NCBI RefSeq assembly: GCF_002551245.1
Contig: NZ_NTGZ01000020.1
Span: forward strand, 6,966 to 50,583
Direction: 5' to 3'
Length of the DNA: 43,618 nt
Origin: Streptomyces sp. rh34
Lineage (GTDB): Bacteria; Actinomycetota; Actinomycetes; Streptomycetales; Streptomycetaceae
Positions 15,708 through 25,719 of this stretch are shown piece by piece (the first letter of the stretch is position 1; each line of letters starts with the position of its first letter). The notes beneath the pieces were generated by a model. That model did no database searches, was not told the origin of the DNA, and saw only the letters and a list, made by a program, of their open reading frames with translations. A program made the translations under genes and the position numbers.

Positions 15708-16556
15708 ATGAGCTTTGGGCAAGGGGGGGCCTCCTGGGGGCCCGGGGGCGACGGGACTCCGGACTGGGCTGCGCTGGCGGAGGAATCCGCGGCGCGTGCC
15801 CGCCGGAAGAAGCTGATGATGATCGGCGGTGGCGCTCTGGCCACCGTGGCGATCGGCGCGATCGTGACCACGGCCGTGGTCACGTCGAACGGCGGCACGG
15901 GCACGGCGGACAAGAACGCGAGCCAACTGCCCGCACCCGCCGAACTCCCCGAGGACACCTCCGCGCCCGCGCCCTCGTTCTCCTCGGTCGCACCGCCGCC
16001 CCCGCCGGACCCCAAGGACTACATCTCCAGCGCCAAGAAGGACAAGGCGCCGATCACCGCCGACGGGTTCTTCCCCGGCAAGAAGCTCACCATGGGCGAC
16101 CGCGTCCACCTCAAGGGCGCGACGAGCGACACCGCCAAGTGCGCGACGGGCACCCAGGGCGCCCTCGGCACGGTCCTCACGAACAACGGCTGCGAGCAGC
16201 TCGTCCGGGCCACCTACCGCAAGGACGGGGTGGCCGTCACCGTCGGCATCGCGGTCTTCGAGACGGAGGCCCGCGCGAAGAAGGCCGTCGACCAGAGCTC
16301 GGGCGGCCTCGCCTCCCTCGGCGGCGGCGGCGTCGACACCTTCTGCCGGGGCGGCACGGTCTGCCTGCGCACCGCCAACTCCTACGGCCGGTACGCCTAC
16401 TTCACCGTCGGCGGCTTCCTGAACGGCAAGCGGGTCACCACCGCCGACAAGGGCGTCTACGCGGTCAACAAGGACCTGACGAACTTCACCTTCCGCCAGA
16501 TCCACCGCCGGGGCCAGCTCCAGGCCTCCGAGGCCGCCGCCGACCCCAACGGCTGA
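15708..16556 (+). CDS. Membrane-anchored extracytoplasmic protein, unknown function
   Basis: A 282-residue protein with a Gly-rich cytoplasmic start, one membrane helix at about 37-59 (MMIGGGALATVAIGAIVTTAVV), a Pro/Ala-rich stalk at about 73-100, and an extracytoplasmic domain. Four cysteines (CATGTQ, NNGCEQL, FCRGG, VCLR) suggest two disulfides. The domain includes YRKDGVAVTVGIAVFETEARAKKA, resembling sporulation-site or septum-type conserved Streptomyces proteins only in general style. It diverges from the ABC-F gene across 67 bp. TAAACT lies seven bases before the ATG, so the mRNA may be leaderless. Confidence 0.85.
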   Translation: MSFGQGGASWGPGGDGTPDWAALAEESAARARRKKLMMIGGGALATVAIGAIVTTAVVTSNGGTGTADKNASQLPAPAELPEDTSAPAPSFSSVAPPPPPDPKDYISSAKKDKAPITADGFFPGKKLTMGDRVHLKGATSDTAKCATGTQGALGTVLTNNGCEQLVRATYRKDGVAVTVGIAVFETEARAKKAVDQSSGGLASLGGGGVDTFCRGGTVCLRTANSYGRYAYFTVGGFLNGKRVTTADKGVYAVNKDLTNFTFRQIHRRGQLQASEAAADPNG

Positions 16557-16620
16557 CGGAACGACACCCTCGGCACCGGACCCCCGGCCGGGCGACCGGG
16601 AGTTCCCGCCGGAGTGACGT

Positions 16621-17475
16621 TCAGCAGCAGCCCGCACCCGGCAACGTCCGTACGTTCCGCGCCTCCACGGCACGGGCCGCCAGCAACGCGTCCGCCGGAT
16701 ACGCCACTTCCTCCAGCGTCAGCCCGTGCGGGCGCACCACGTGCACCCCGGGGTCGCGCACCTTCGCGGCGAGCACCTCGGCGGGCCAGCCGGCCGGCCG
16801 CCGCCCGTCGCCGACGAACAGCGCCGCCCCGATCAGCGCCCGCACCATGTTGTGGCAGAACGCGTCCGCCTGCACGGTCGCCGTGAGGACCCCGGAGCCG
16901 GGGTCCCGTACCCAGCTGAACTGCTGGAGCGTCCGGATGGTCGTCGCGCCCTCGCGCTTCTTGCAGTACGCGGCGAAGTCGTGCTCCCCCACCATCGGCG
17001 CGGCCGCCTCGTTCATCGCGTCCACGTCCAACGGCCGGTCGTGCCACAGCACATGACCCCGGGTCAGCGGATCGACGCCGCCGGGCCGGTCCCCCACCCG
17101 GTACGCGTACCGCCGCCACAGCGCGGAGAACCGGGCGTTGAACCCGGCGGGTGCGGGAGCCGCGCGCCAGATCCGTACGTCCAGAGGCAGCCGGCCGGCC
17201 AACCTCCGCAGCAGCTTCTCCTCGTGCTCGACCCAGACCGCCTCCGGCAGGTCCACATGGGCAACCTGGCCGCGCGCGTGCACCCCGGCGTCCGTCCGGC
17301 CGGCCACCGTCAGGTCGTACGTCACAGCGGAGCGGGTCACGGTCCTCAGCGCGTCCTCGATCTCGCCCTGCACCGTGCGCCGGCTGGTCTGCTTCGCCCA
17401 GCCGGAGAAGTCCTTGCCGTCGTAGGACAGGTCCAGCCGCACCCGTACGAAACCGGGCTCCGCCTCGTCGCTCAC
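16621..17475 (-). CDS. truA: tRNA pseudouridine synthase A (TruA)
   Basis: A 284-residue enzyme that makes pseudouridine at tRNA positions 38-40. The catalytic motif is GRTDAGVHA, with Asp at residue 62. [18 protein letters not shown] near the start and [20 protein letters not shown] later are family hallmarks. The start is GTG 17475. It lies downstream of rplQ, as in other Streptomyces, but a terminator (17510-17545) separates them. The C-terminal end (RTLPGAGCC) is slightly extended. Confidence 0.95.
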   Translation of the reverse strand: MSDEAEPGFVRVRLDLSYDGKDFSGWAKQTSRRTVQGEIEDALRTVTRSAVTYDLTVAGRTDAGVHARGQVAHVDLPEAVWVEHEEKLLRRLAGRLPLDVRIWRAAPAPAGFNARFSALWRRYAYRVGDRPGGVDPLTRGHVLWHDRPLDVDAMNEAAAPMVGEHDFAAYCKKREGATTIRTLQQFSWVRDPGSGVLTATVQADAFCHNMVRALIGAALFVGDGRRPAGWPAEVLAAKVRDPGVHVVRPHGLTLEEVAYPADALLAARAVEARNVRTLPGAGCC

Positions 17476-17509
17476 CGCGTCATCCTCTCAACTGCCCTGG
17501 TCAGCAGAG

Positions 17510-17545
17510 CGGGCCCGCACCGCCCCGAAGGGTGATGCGGGCCCG
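17510..17545 (-). terminator. UUCG-capped terminator after rplQ
   Basis: In minus-strand RNA a 16-bp stem (one mismatch, one G-U) is closed by C-UUCG-G. Arms are 17530-17545 and 17510-17525, with loop 17526-17529. It lies between the rplQ stop (17569) and the truA start (17475). There is no long U-run, so readthrough into truA is possible. Confidence 0.8.
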
Positions 17546-17568
17546 TCCCGTGGTCCGTCTCAGAACGC

Positions 17569-18072
17569 TCAGGCGTCCTTGGACTCCGCGTCGTCGGCCG
17601 GCTTGGCGTCCTCGACGGACTCGGCCGCGGGGGCCTCGTCCTTCTTGAGGGCGTCTTCCTTGACCGCACGCTTCGTCGCGGCCTCGGCCTCACCGGTGGC
17701 CTGCTGGGCCACGGTCAGCGCCTCGACCAGCTCGATGACCGCCATCGGGGCGTTGTCGCCACGACGGTTGCCGATCTTGGTGATACGGGTGTAACCACCG
17801 GGGCGGTTCTCGTATCGGGGAGCGATCTCGGTGAAGAGCGTGTGGACGATGCTCTTGTCCGTGATCGTCTGGAGCACCAGGCGACGGTTGTGGATGTCGC
17901 CCTTCTTCGCCTTGGTGACGAGGCGCTCGGCGACCGGACGCAGGCGACGGGCCTTGGCCTCGGTCGTCGTGATGCGGCCGTGCTCGAACAGCGACTTCGC
18001 CAGGTTGGCGAGGAGCAGACGCTCGTGCGCGGCGCTGCCGCCCAGACGGGCACCCTTTGCGGGACGCGGCAT
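17569..18072 (-). CDS. rplQ: 50S ribosomal protein L17
   Basis: A 167-residue L17. The conserved core ([61 protein letters not shown]) occupies the first ~115 residues; the rest is an Ala/Glu/Asp/Lys-rich tail seen in actinobacterial L17. The start ATG 18072 was chosen over an upstream reading at 18096 because it begins the conserved MPRPAKG. It lies downstream of rpoA as usual, but 224 bp away. Confidence 0.96.
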   Translation of the reverse strand: MPRPAKGARLGGSAAHERLLLANLAKSLFEHGRITTTEAKARRLRPVAERLVTKAKKGDIHNRRLVLQTITDKSIVHTLFTEIAPRYENRPGGYTRITKIGNRRGDNAPMAVIELVEALTVAQQATGEAEAATKRAVKEDALKKDEAPAAESVEDAKPADDAESKDA

Positions 18073-18178
18073 GGTGATTCTCCTTGTGTGCTGCACCGGC
18101 CGTATCAGGTACCGGTGTCAGTTCCCGCGAGGCGGACGCCTCCCGGAAGTCATACGTGCCGATCGGACCCGGCCTTCC

Positions 18179-18237
18179 AGCCCGTCCGGCGTTCGCCGGA
18201 CATCAGCCGAAATCAAGCCCGTCCGGCGATTGAGGAC
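18179..18237. repeat. Streptomyces intergenic repeat pair between rpoA and rplQ
   Basis: AGCCCGTCCGGCG occurs at 18179 and 18216; the second continues ATTGAGGAC. The first copy includes a hairpin, GTCCGG-CGTTCG-CCGGAC (18184-18201). The units resemble those at 13825-13920. They lie in the 224-bp rpoA-rplQ spacer and would be part of the message if the two are co-transcribed. Confidence 0.8.
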
Positions 18238-18296
18238 AGAGCCTCGGCCCCGGCCCGGGGGCACCCTCAATACCGGGCACCCCCCGCCGGAGGTGA

Positions 18297-19319
18297 TCAG
18301 TACTGCTCGGTCTCCACGAAACCGGCGTCCGCGTCGTCGTCGGCGCCGAAGGCGTCGGCGGCGGCGGTCGGGTCGAAGCCGGGAGGCGAGTCCTTGAGCG
18401 CGAGGCCCATACCGGCCAGCTTCGCCTTGACCTCGTCGATCGACTTGGCGCCGAAGTTGCGGATGTCGAGCAGGTCCGCCTCGGAACGGGCCACGAGCTC
18501 ACCCACGGAGTGGATGCCCTCGCGCTTGAGGCAGTTGTACGACCGAACGGTGAGCTCCAGCTCCTCGATCGGCAGGGCGAGATCGGCGGCGAGCGCGGCG
18601 TCCGTCGGGGACGGGCCCATGTCGATGCCCTCGGCGTCGATGTTGAGCTCGCGCGCCAGACCGAACAGCTCGACCAGGGTCTTACCGGCCGACGCCATGG
18701 CGTCACGGGGACGCATGGCCTGCTTGGTCTCGACGTCGACGATCAGCTTGTCGAAGTCGGTGCGCTGCTCGACACGGGTCGCCTCGACCTTGTACGTGAC
18801 CTTGAGCACCGGCGAGTAGATCGAGTCGACCGGGATCCGGCCGATCTCCTGGCCGACCTGCTTGTTCTGGACGGCGGAGACGTAGCCGCGACCGCGCTCG
18901 ACGGTCAGCTCCATCTCCAGCTTGCCCTTGCCGTTGAGCGTGGCGAGAACGAGGTCGGGGTTGTGCACCTCGACACCGGCCGGGGGCGCGATGTCGGCGG
19001 CGGTGACCAGACCCGGGCCCTGCTTGCGCAGGTACATCACGACGGGCTCGTCGTGCTCCGAGGAGACGACCAGCTGCTTGATGTTGAGGATGAGGTCGGT
19101 CACGTCCTCCTTGACGCCCGGCACGGTGGTGAACTCGTGCAGGACCCCGTCGATCCGGATGCTGGTGACAGCGGCACCGGGGATCGAGGAGAGGAGGGTG
19201 CGGCGGAGGGAGTTGCCGAGGGTGTAACCGAAGCCCGGCTCCAGCGGCTCGATCACGAACCGGGAGCGGAACTCGTCGACGACCTCTTCGGTCAGCGACG
19301 GACGCTGAGCGATAAGCAT
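18297..19319 (-). CDS. rpoA: RNA polymerase alpha subunit
   Basis: A 340-residue alpha subunit. The N-terminal domain ([41 protein letters not shown]) mediates dimerisation and binds beta and beta'. The C-terminal domain ([39 protein letters not shown]) contacts UP-element DNA and activators. The acidic tail ends FVETEQY. The start is ATG 19319. It follows rpsK by 137 bp holding two hairpins. Confidence 0.98.
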   Translation of the reverse strand: MLIAQRPSLTEEVVDEFRSRFVIEPLEPGFGYTLGNSLRRTLLSSIPGAAVTSIRIDGVLHEFTTVPGVKEDVTDLILNIKQLVVSSEHDEPVVMYLRKQGPGLVTAADIAPPAGVEVHNPDLVLATLNGKGKLEMELTVERGRGYVSAVQNKQVGQEIGRIPVDSIYSPVLKVTYKVEATRVEQRTDFDKLIVDVETKQAMRPRDAMASAGKTLVELFGLARELNIDAEGIDMGPSPTDAALAADLALPIEELELTVRSYNCLKREGIHSVGELVARSEADLLDIRNFGAKSIDEVKAKLAGMGLALKDSPPGFDPTAAADAFGADDDADAGFVETEQY

Positions 19320-19379
19320 GTGGTGATCCTTCAGTCGTGGGCACCCACTATTTGATGCCCGACAGATGTAACAAGGGTA

Positions 19380-19413
19380 CGGGCGGTACGCCCCGTAAGA
19401 GGCATACCGCCCG
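19380..19413 (-). promoter_or_regulatory. Hairpin in the rpsK-rpoA spacer
   Basis: A perfect 9-bp stem (19380-19388 with 19405-19413, CGGGCGGTA / TACCGCCCG) with a 16-nt interior, about 60 bp upstream of rpoA. It could be an attenuator or processing site tuning rpoA relative to the ribosomal proteins. Confidence 0.55.
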
Positions 19414-19431
19414 GACCTGACGCTACTGACG

Positions 19432-19451
19432 CACGGCCGTCACCGGCCGTG
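19432..19451 (-). terminator. Short hairpin immediately after rpsK
   Basis: CACGGCC / GGCCGTG (19432-19438, 19445-19451) with a 6-nt loop, 5 bp past the rpsK stop. There is no U-run; it is probably a partial terminator or an mRNA-end stabiliser. Confidence 0.5.
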
Positions 19452-19456
19452 ACGGC

Positions 19457-19861
19457 TCAGACGCGGCGACGCTTCGGCGGACGGCAGCCGTTGTGCGGCG
19501 TCGGGGTGACGTCCTGGATCGAACCGACCTCGAGGCCCGTGGCCTGGAGGGAGCGGATCGCGGTCTCACGGCCGGAGCCGGGACCCTTGACGAAGACATC
19601 GACCTTGCGCATGCCGTGCTCCTGCGCGCGACGGGCGGCCGACTCGGCGGCCATCTGCGCGGCGAAGGGGGTGGACTTGCGCGAGCCCTTGAAGCCGACG
19701 TGGCCGGCGGAGGCCCAGGAGATCACGTTGCCCGAGGGGTCCGTGATCGAGACGATGGTGTTGTTGAACGTGCTCTTGATGTGCGCGTGGCCGTGAGCGA
19801 CGTTCTTCTTTTCCTTGCGACGCACCTTCTTGGCTGCGCCCTGACGACCCTTGGGGGGCAT
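19457..19861 (-). CDS. rpsK: 30S ribosomal protein S11
   Basis: A 134-residue S11 of standard length: [70 protein letters not shown] at the end. It binds the central platform of 16S rRNA. The start is ATG 19861. It lies between rpsM (104-bp spacer) and rpoA. Confidence 0.98.
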   Translation of the reverse strand: MPPKGRQGAAKKVRRKEKKNVAHGHAHIKSTFNNTIVSITDPSGNVISWASAGHVGFKGSRKSTPFAAQMAAESAARRAQEHGMRKVDVFVKGPGSGRETAIRSLQATGLEVGSIQDVTPTPHNGCRPPKRRRV

Positions 19862-19965
19862 GTCTTTACTCCAGATGGAGAGGGGAGGTGATCGGTCCTA
19901 CAGCGAAGACCGCTGGTTGCTGCGGGTCCCGGAGAACCGGAGGTCCGCAGTGCGTCCGCTGAGGA

Positions 19966-20346
19966 CTACTTCTTGCCCGGCTTCTTCTTACCGGCGATGG
20001 CGCGACGCGGGCCCTTGCGGGTACGCGCGTTCGTGCTGGTGCGCTGACCGTGGACCGGCAGACCACGGCGGTGACGAATGCCCTGGTAGCAGCCGATCTC
20101 GATCTTGCGGCGGATGTCGCCCTGGACCTCGCGGCGGAGGTCACCCTCGGTGCGGAGGTTGGCGTCCACGTACTCGCGGATCTTGACGAGGTCTTCCTCG
20201 GCAAGGTCGCGGACGCGGGCGTCCGGGTTCACGCCGGTCGAGGCGAGGATCTCCTTGGACCGGGTGCGCCCGATACCGAAGACGTAGGTGAGGGCAACCT
20301 CCACGCGCTTTTCGCGCGGGATGTCAACACCTGAAACGCGTGCCAT
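19966..20346 (-). CDS. rpsM: 30S ribosomal protein S13
   Basis: A 126-residue S13: [21 protein letters not shown], the helix-hairpin-helix [30 protein letters not shown] and a Lys-rich tail (GKKKPGKK). It contacts the 50S subunit (L5) and the P-site tRNA. The start is ATG 20346. It follows rpmJ with an unusually long 194-bp spacer in which no gene was seen. Confidence 0.98.
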   Translation of the reverse strand: MARVSGVDIPREKRVEVALTYVFGIGRTRSKEILASTGVNPDARVRDLAEEDLVKIREYVDANLRTEGDLRREVQGDIRRKIEIGCYQGIRHRRGLPVHGQRTSTNARTRKGPRRAIAGKKKPGKK

Positions 20347-20540
20347 TCAATGGCTCCAGTTGTTAGATCGGGGGTCTTCCGCAGTGCCACTCCCGACCGC
20401 CGACCGCTCACGAGGAGCGATGGTACGTCCGGGTCCCCGGCCCCCGCCGGAGGTGTCGTCAGCCGTGGCTTGGACGGGCTCTGCGTATGTACGAATTACG
20501 TGCGTCGCGCGAAGAACTGCGAGATGCAGGCGGTCGTGCG

Positions 20541-20654
20541 TCAGCCCTGGCGCTGCTTGTGGCGCAGGTTGTCGCAGATGACCATGACCCGACCGTGACG
20601 GCGGATCACCTTGCACTTGTCGCAGATCTTCTTGACGCTCGGCTTGACCTTCAT
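20541..20654 (-). CDS. rpmJ: 50S ribosomal protein L36, zinc-binding (C+) form
   Basis: A 37-residue L36 read directly from the minus strand: [20 protein letters not shown], then [17 protein letters not shown]. Cys11, Cys14, Cys27 and His32 form the CX2C-X12-CX4H zinc site, so this is the zinc-dependent C+ form. Actinobacteria often keep a cysteine-free copy elsewhere under Zur control. It lies between infA (59 bp upstream) and rpsM. Confidence 0.97.
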   Translation of the reverse strand: MKVKPSVKKICDKCKVIRRHGRVMVICDNLRHKQRQG

Positions 20655-20713
20655 GGGATGTCAGGTTCTCCGGGTCAGTGCCATCACCCGCCGAAACGAG
20701 GTGCCGGCAAGAT

Positions 20714-20935
20714 CTACTTGTAGCGGTAGACGATCCGGCCACGCGTCAGGTCGTACGGAGAGAGCTCCACCACGACCCGGTCATCCGGGAGGATGCGGAT
20801 GTAGTGCATCCGCATCTTGCCGCTGATGTGCGCCAGGACCTTGTGACCGTTCTGGAGCTCCACCTTGAACATTGCGTTCGGGAGGGACTCGATCACGGTG
20901 CCCTCAATCTCGATGGCACCTTGCTTCTTGGCCAC
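20714..20935 (-). CDS. infA: Translation initiation factor IF-1
   Basis: A 73-residue IF-1 with the S1/OB fold: [49 protein letters not shown] at the end. It binds the 30S A site during initiation. The start is GTG 20935. The 173-bp spacer behind map holds a candidate -10 element, TAGACT (21026-21031, minus), but no good -35; separate transcription of infA is plausible. Confidence 0.97.
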   Translation of the reverse strand: MAKKQGAIEIEGTVIESLPNAMFKVELQNGHKVLAHISGKMRMHYIRILPDDRVVVELSPYDLTRGRIVYRYK

Positions 20936-21108
20936 GCTTCGCCTTTCGAATCGGCTACCTTGATCGGCTCTTGGTTGTCGGTGTGCTGATATGCGGGCAC
21001 ACTGATGCACGAGAGCCGACGAGTCAGTCTACGTCAGCGGACTCCAAAAGACGAATCCGTCAAGTTTGCCCAGCCGGGGTGATCCTTAGACCTCCCCGAG
21101 GGGTCGCA

Positions 21109-21945
21109 TCACCCGAGAGGGTCGGGAGCCGCTTCCACGCCGTACTCCGCGAGCTTCGCCCTGCCGCAGTCCGGGGCGGTCAGGACCAGCGGGCCCTGCT
21201 CGGTCAGCGCGATGGAGTGCTCCCAGTGCGAGGACCAGGTGCCGTCCGTCGTGATGACCGTCCAGTCGTCGCTCAGGGTCTCCGTCCGCGCCGTGCCGAG
21301 CGAGACCATGGGCTCGATCGCCAGGCAGACGCCCGGGACCAGCTTGATGCCCTTGCCGCGCTTGCGGGAGACGTAGTTCAGCAGGTGCGGGTCCATGTGC
21401 ATCTCGGTGCCGATGCCGTGGCCGCCGAAGTCCTCGATGATCCCGTACTTGCCGGTCGCCGGGCGGGGCTGGCGGCGGATGTAGGACTCGATCGCCCTGG
21501 AGACGTCGACGAGGCGGTTGTTCACCTTCATCGCGGCGATCCCGGCCCACATGGACTCCTCGGTCACCCGGGAAAGCTCGACCAGCTCCGGAGCGTGACC
21601 GGTGCCCACGAAGGCCGTGTACGCCGCGTCGCCGTGCCAGCCGTCGACGATCGCGCCGGCGTCGATCGAGATGATGTCGCCGTCCTTCAGGACCGTCTTC
21701 TCGTCCGGGATGCCGTGGACGACGACCTCGTTGACCGAGGTGCAGATGGTCGCGGGGAACCCGCCGTAGCCGAGGAAGTTCGACTTCGCGCCGTGGTCGG
21801 CGATCACCTTGCGGGCGACCTGGTCCAGGTCGTGCGTGGTGGCCCCGGGAACGGCGGCCTCACGGGTGGCGGCGTGCATGGCAGCGACCACCAGGCCCGC
21901 CTCGCGCATCTTCGCGATCTGCTCGGGGGTCTTGATCTGCACCAT
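21109..21945 (-). CDS. map: Methionine aminopeptidase, type I
   Basis: A 278-residue enzyme that removes the initiator methionine. The five metal ligands are visible in order: Asp in DIISIDAGA, Asp in GWHGDAA, His in GGHGIG, Glu in IEPMV and Glu in EHSIAL. The N-terminal MVQIKTPEQIAKMREAGLVV and length fit type Ia. The start is ATG 21945. It lies downstream of adk on the same strand with a 132-bp spacer. Confidence 0.97.
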   Translation of the reverse strand: MVQIKTPEQIAKMREAGLVVAAMHAATREAAVPGATTHDLDQVARKVIADHGAKSNFLGYGGFPATICTSVNEVVVHGIPDEKTVLKDGDIISIDAGAIVDGWHGDAAYTAFVGTGHAPELVELSRVTEESMWAGIAAMKVNNRLVDVSRAIESYIRRQPRPATGKYGIIEDFGGHGIGTEMHMDPHLLNYVSRKRGKGIKLVPGVCLAIEPMVSLGTARTETLSDDWTVITTDGTWSSHWEHSIALTEQGPLVLTAPDCGRAKLAEYGVEAAPDPLG

Positions 21946-22077
21946 TGCTCGGCGCCTCTCTGCATCGACGGTGACGGGTACGGCTCGACGTGTTCAACGA
22001 TACGGGGGCAAGCAGTCGGCCGCGGCGCCCTGGGGCGCCGCGGCCGGCTTGCACTACGGGTGGTGCGGGGGTGACGC

Positions 22078-22737
22078 TCAGCCCTCGTCGGAGGCCCTCA
22101 GCGCCTCCATGGCGCGGGCGGTCACGTCCGCGACCTTGCCCAGCGCGGAGATGGTCACCACGAGGCCCTGGGCCCGGTAGTAGTCGATGATCGGCTCGGT
22201 CTGCGTGTGGTAGACCTCCAGCCGGGTACGGACCGTCTCCTCGCTGTCGTCGTCCCGCTGGTACAGCTCGCCGCCGCAGGCGTCGCAGACGCCCTCGGCC
22301 TTCGGCGGGTTGTACGTCAGGTGGAAGACGTGCGCGCTGTTGTTGCGGCAGACGCGGCGACCCGCGATCCGCTTCACGACCTCGTCCTCGGGGACCTCCA
22401 GGTCGAGGACCGCGTCGAGCTTCACGTCCTCGTCCTTGAGCATCACGTCAAGGGCTTCGGCCTGGCCGACATTCCGCGGGAAGCCGTCCAGCAGGAAGCC
22501 GCCCACGGCGTCCGACTGGGCCATGCGGTCCTTGGCCATCCCGATGGTGACCTCGTCCGGCACCAGCTGACCCGCGTCCATGTAGGCACGGGCCTGCTTG
22601 CCAAGGTCGGTGCCCTGGCTGATGTTGGCGCGGAAGAGGTCGCCCGTGGCGATGTGCGGAATCGAGAGGTTTTGAGCAAGGTACGCAGCCTGCGTTCCCT
22701 TGCCGGCACCCGGAGGCCCGACGAGGACGATTCGCAT
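22078..22737 (-). CDS. adk: Adenylate kinase
   Basis: A 219-residue enzyme interconverting ATP + AMP and two ADP. The P-loop is [10 protein letters not shown] at 8-17; [11 protein letters not shown] and [17 protein letters not shown] form the AMP site; RIAGRRVC opens a long LID. The LID has three Cys (one single, one CDAC pair), so the classic four-Cys zinc site is incomplete. The ATG (22735-22737) overlaps the secY stop by one base (TGATG), implying coupled translation. Confidence 0.97.
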   Translation of the reverse strand: MRIVLVGPPGAGKGTQAAYLAQNLSIPHIATGDLFRANISQGTDLGKQARAYMDAGQLVPDEVTIGMAKDRMAQSDAVGGFLLDGFPRNVGQAEALDVMLKDEDVKLDAVLDLEVPEDEVVKRIAGRRVCRNNSAHVFHLTYNPPKAEGVCDACGGELYQRDDDSEETVRTRLEVYHTQTEPIIDYYRAQGLVVTISALGKVADVTARAMEALRASDEG

Positions 22738-24050
22738 CAGCGGAGGAACCCTTCGTAATTGCGCTGCTGGAGCTGACTCTCGATCTGCTTCACGGTTTCC
22801 AGACCCACACCCACGATGATGAGGATGCTCGTCCCGCCGAACGGGAAGTTCGCGTTCGCACCGCCGAAGCCCGCCAACGCCATCGTCGGCACAAGAGCGA
22901 TCAGGGCCAGGTACAGCGAGCCTGGCCAAGTGATCCGGTTGAGCACGTAGCTCAGGTATTCGGCAGTAGGACGACCTGCGCGGATACCCGGAATGAAGCC
23001 ACCATACTTCTTCATGTTGTCGGCGACCTCGTCGGGGTTGAACGAGATGGCCACATAGAAGAAGGCGAAGAAGACGATCAGCAGGAAGTACGCCACCATG
23101 TAGTACGGCTCGTTCTGCCCGACGAAGTTGTCCGTGATCCAGGTCGCCCAGCCGGCCTGCGAGTTCGAGAACTGGACGATCAGCGCGGGAATGTAGAGCA
23201 GCGACGAGGCGAAGATGACCGGGATCACACCCGCCTGGTTCACCTTCAGCGGGATGTACGTGGACGTACCGCCGTAGGACCTGCGTCCGATCATGCGCTT
23301 CGCGTACTGCACCGGGATCCGGCGCTGGGCCTGCTCGACGAAGACGACGAGGCCGACCATCACGAAGCCGATGAGGATGACCGTGCCGAACTCGATCCAG
23401 CCGTCGGCCAGCTTGCCGCTCTCCTTGATGGCCCACAGGGCGCCGGGGAACGTGGCGGCGATCGAGATGAACATCAGGATCGACATGCCGTTGCCGATGC
23501 CGCGGTCGGTGATCAGCTCACCGAGCCACATGACGGCGGCCGTACCGGCGGTCATCGTGAGGACCATGATGATCGTGGTGAAGACCGATTTGTCCGCGAC
23601 GATCTGGCTGCCCACGGAACAGTTCTGGAAGAGCGCACCGCTGCGTGCGGTGGCTACCAGGCCGGTGCCCTGGAGGACGGCGAGCGCGACCGTCAGATAA
23701 CGCGTGTACTGCGTGATCTTCGCCGTGCCGGACTGCCCCTCCTTCTTCAGGGCTTCCAGCCGTGGAATCACCACGGTCAGCAGCTGGAGAATGATGCTCG
23801 CCGTGATGTACGGCATGATGCCGAGCGCGAAGATGGTGATCTGCAACAGGGCGCCACCGCTGAACATCTGCATCAGACCGAGGAGACCACCCGAGTCGGC
23901 CTGGTCGATGCACTGCTGCACCTTCGTGTAGTCGACGCCGGGGGCCGGGACGTGAGCCCCGAGCCGATAGATCACGATGATGCCGAGCGTGAAGAGCAGC
24001 TTCTTGCGCAGGTCGGGCGTCTTGAACGCTCGGGCGAACGCGGTGAACAC
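22737..24050 (-). CDS. secY: Preprotein translocase subunit SecY
   Basis: A 437-residue protein with about ten membrane helices forming the Sec channel. Features include [20 protein letters not shown] at the start, [34 protein letters not shown] and [16 protein letters not shown] (the cytoplasmic loop contacting SecA and ribosome). The start is GTG 24050 with AGGAGG in front. It is not attached to rplO: a strong terminator and a 324-bp leader come between, so secY-adk-map form their own transcription unit. Confidence 0.98.
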   Translation of the reverse strand: MFTAFARAFKTPDLRKKLLFTLGIIVIYRLGAHVPAPGVDYTKVQQCIDQADSGGLLGLMQMFSGGALLQITIFALGIMPYITASIILQLLTVVIPRLEALKKEGQSGTAKITQYTRYLTVALAVLQGTGLVATARSGALFQNCSVGSQIVADKSVFTTIIMVLTMTAGTAAVMWLGELITDRGIGNGMSILMFISIAATFPGALWAIKESGKLADGWIEFGTVILIGFVMVGLVVFVEQAQRRIPVQYAKRMIGRRSYGGTSTYIPLKVNQAGVIPVIFASSLLYIPALIVQFSNSQAGWATWITDNFVGQNEPYYMVAYFLLIVFFAFFYVAISFNPDEVADNMKKYGGFIPGIRAGRPTAEYLSYVLNRITWPGSLYLALIALVPTMALAGFGGANANFPFGGTSILIIVGVGLETVKQIESQLQQRNYEGFLR

Positions 24051-24374
24051 GGTGCCTCCTGCGACCCCCGCGCTATGCGTCAGAGGCGACGGGTCTGGAT
24101 GGGACTGGATGGGATCGGATACAAGGCAGCCCTACATCGTAAGGAGGCCACAAAAGATTAACGGCGCCACCCTACCCGGCCGGGGACTGAGCGGGAAACA
24201 CGCACCGCACACCGGTGCACGGCACGCCTCCCGGCCCGCGCCGCGAAAGACCGGCCAAGCCACACCATTTGGGACGTGAACGCCCCTCCGCTCCCCCACC
24301 GCCGGTGCGGTGGACACCCGTTCAACCTTTCCCGAGCCTTTACGGTTCCCGTACAGCGGCACAAACACAGAAAA
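24051..24374 (-). promoter_or_regulatory. secY leader and promoter region
   Basis: This 324-bp stretch lies between the rplO terminator and secY. It holds a candidate -10, TAGGGT (minus strand, near 24170-24175) without a clear -35, a small hairpin GCACCG-CACAC-CGGTGC (24202-24218), and two exact 10-bp tandem units CTGGATGGGA (24095-24114) in the expected leader. No gene was seen; a short hydrophobic-poor open frame lacks codon bias. Confidence 0.5.
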
Positions 24375-24412
24375 GCCTGGCCGGCCACCTCCGAAGAGGC
24401 GGCCGGCCAGGC
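24375..24412 (-). terminator. Strong UUCG terminator after rplO
   Basis: In minus-strand RNA a 17-bp stem (one G-U) is capped by C-UUCG-G and followed by TTTTCTGTGTTTG. Arms 24396-24412 and 24375-24391, loop 24392-24395. It is the cleanest intrinsic terminator in the window and closes the S10-spc unit. Confidence 0.93.
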
Positions 24413-24430
24413 CCAGTTCTGTCCCGCGGC

Positions 24431-24886
24431 TCAGACGAGCTCGGTGACCGTACCGCCGGCGGCGGTGATCTTCTCCTTGGCGGAGCCGGAGACGGCGTCA
24501 ACCGAAACCTGCAGCGCCACGGAGATCTCGCCCTGTCCGAGGACCTTGACGAGGTGGTTGTTGCGCACAGCGCCCTTGGCGACCAGGTCGGCCACCGTGA
24601 CCTCTCCACCCTCGGGGTAGAGCGTCGCGAGCTTGTCCAGGTTCACGACCTGGTACTCCGTGCGGAACGGGTTCTTGAAGCCCTTGAGCTTCGGGAGACG
24701 CATGTGGAGGGGCATCTGCCCACCCTCGAAGCGCTCCGGAACCTGGTAACGAGCCTTCGTACCCTTGGTACCACGGCCTGCGGTCTTACCCTTGGACGCC
24801 TCACCACGACCCACACGGGTCTTGGCGGTCTTGGCGCCCGGGGCAGGCCGGAGGTTGTGGGCCTTCAGCGGGCTGTTCTCCGCCAT
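24431..24886 (-). CDS. rplO: 50S ribosomal protein L15
   Basis: A 151-residue L15: [20 protein letters not shown], the Gly-rich [39 protein letters not shown], and a C-terminal domain ending GGTVTELV. The ATG at 24886 begins [10 protein letters not shown] and lies one base after the rpmD stop. It is the last gene of the spc block and is followed by the terminator. Confidence 0.98.
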   Translation of the reverse strand: MAENSPLKAHNLRPAPGAKTAKTRVGRGEASKGKTAGRGTKGTKARYQVPERFEGGQMPLHMRLPKLKGFKNPFRTEYQVVNLDKLATLYPEGGEVTVADLVAKGAVRNNHLVKVLGQGEISVALQVSVDAVSGSAKEKITAAGGTVTELV

Positions 24887-24887
24887 G

Positions 24888-25070
24888 TCAGTCAACCTCC
24901 TCAACCGTCACGAGGTGGCGGACGGTCTGCACCATTCCGCGGAACTCGGGGCGGTCCTCCTTGACAACCGAGTCGTTCAGGCGCTTGAGCCCGAGCGAAC
25001 GCAGGGTGTCGCGGTGGTTCTGCTTGCTGCCGATGTACGACTTCGTCTGCGTGATCTTGAGGCGAGCCAT
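24888..25070 (-). CDS. rpmD: 50S ribosomal protein L30
   Basis: A 60-residue L30, standard length: [53 protein letters not shown]. The ATG at 25070 shares one base with the rpsE stop, and its stop lies one base before rplO. Confidence 0.98.
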   Translation of the reverse strand: MARLKITQTKSYIGSKQNHRDTLRSLGLKRLNDSVVKEDRPEFRGMVQTVRHLVTVEEVD

Positions 25071-25672
25071 TACGCACCCGCTCCCGCACGTGCACGAAGC
25101 AGAGCCGCGGGGGCGACGTCCTCGAGGGGCAGACCGCGGCGGGCCGCGATCTCCTCGGGACGCTGCAGGCCCTGCAGGGCCGCCACGGTCGCGTGCACGA
25201 TGTTGATCGCGTTGGACGAGCCAAGCGACTTCGACAGGATGTCGTGAACGCCGGCGCACTCGAGCACGGCACGCACCGGGCCACCGGCGATAACGCCGGT
25301 ACCGGGGGAAGCCGGCTTGAGCAGGACGACGCCCGCAGCCTTCTCGCCCGTGATCGGGTGAGGGATGGTGCCCTGGATGCGCGGGACCTTGAAGAAGCTC
25401 TTCTTGGCCTCTTCGACGCCCTTGGCGATGGCCGCGGGAACTTCCTTGGCCTTGCCGTATCCGACACCGACGGTGCCGTCACCATCGCCCACCACGACCA
25501 GCGCGGTGAAGCTGAAGCGACGACCACCCTTCACAACCTTGGCGACACGGTTGATCGCGACGACACGCTCGACGTACGCGGTCTTCTCGGCGGCAGCGCC
25601 ACCGTCACGGCCCTTCCGGTCCCGCCGCTCGCCGCCACCGGCACCGCTTCCGCGGCGCTGGGGTCCAGCCAT
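25070..25672 (-). CDS. rpsE: 30S ribosomal protein S5
   Basis: A 200-residue S5 with a Gly/Arg-rich N-terminal extension (~30 residues). The double-stranded-RNA-binding domain ([20 protein letters not shown]) and C-terminal domain ([34 protein letters not shown]) are intact. The KGGRR loop associated with spectinomycin susceptibility has its normal residues. The start is ATG 25672. Confidence 0.98.
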   Translation of the reverse strand: MAGPQRRGSGAGGGERRDRKGRDGGAAAEKTAYVERVVAINRVAKVVKGGRRFSFTALVVVGDGDGTVGVGYGKAKEVPAAIAKGVEEAKKSFFKVPRIQGTIPHPITGEKAAGVVLLKPASPGTGVIAGGPVRAVLECAGVHDILSKSLGSSNAINIVHATVAALQGLQRPEEIAARRGLPLEDVAPAALLRARAGAGA

Positions 25673-25719
25673 TGGAATTACCTCTCTCTGTTACGGACGC
25701 TGTGCGTAGGAACCGGGGC

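Noticed and set aside
20655..20713. Possible extra small gene between infA and rpmJ
   Set aside because: Only 59 bp, no start/stop pair of useful length.
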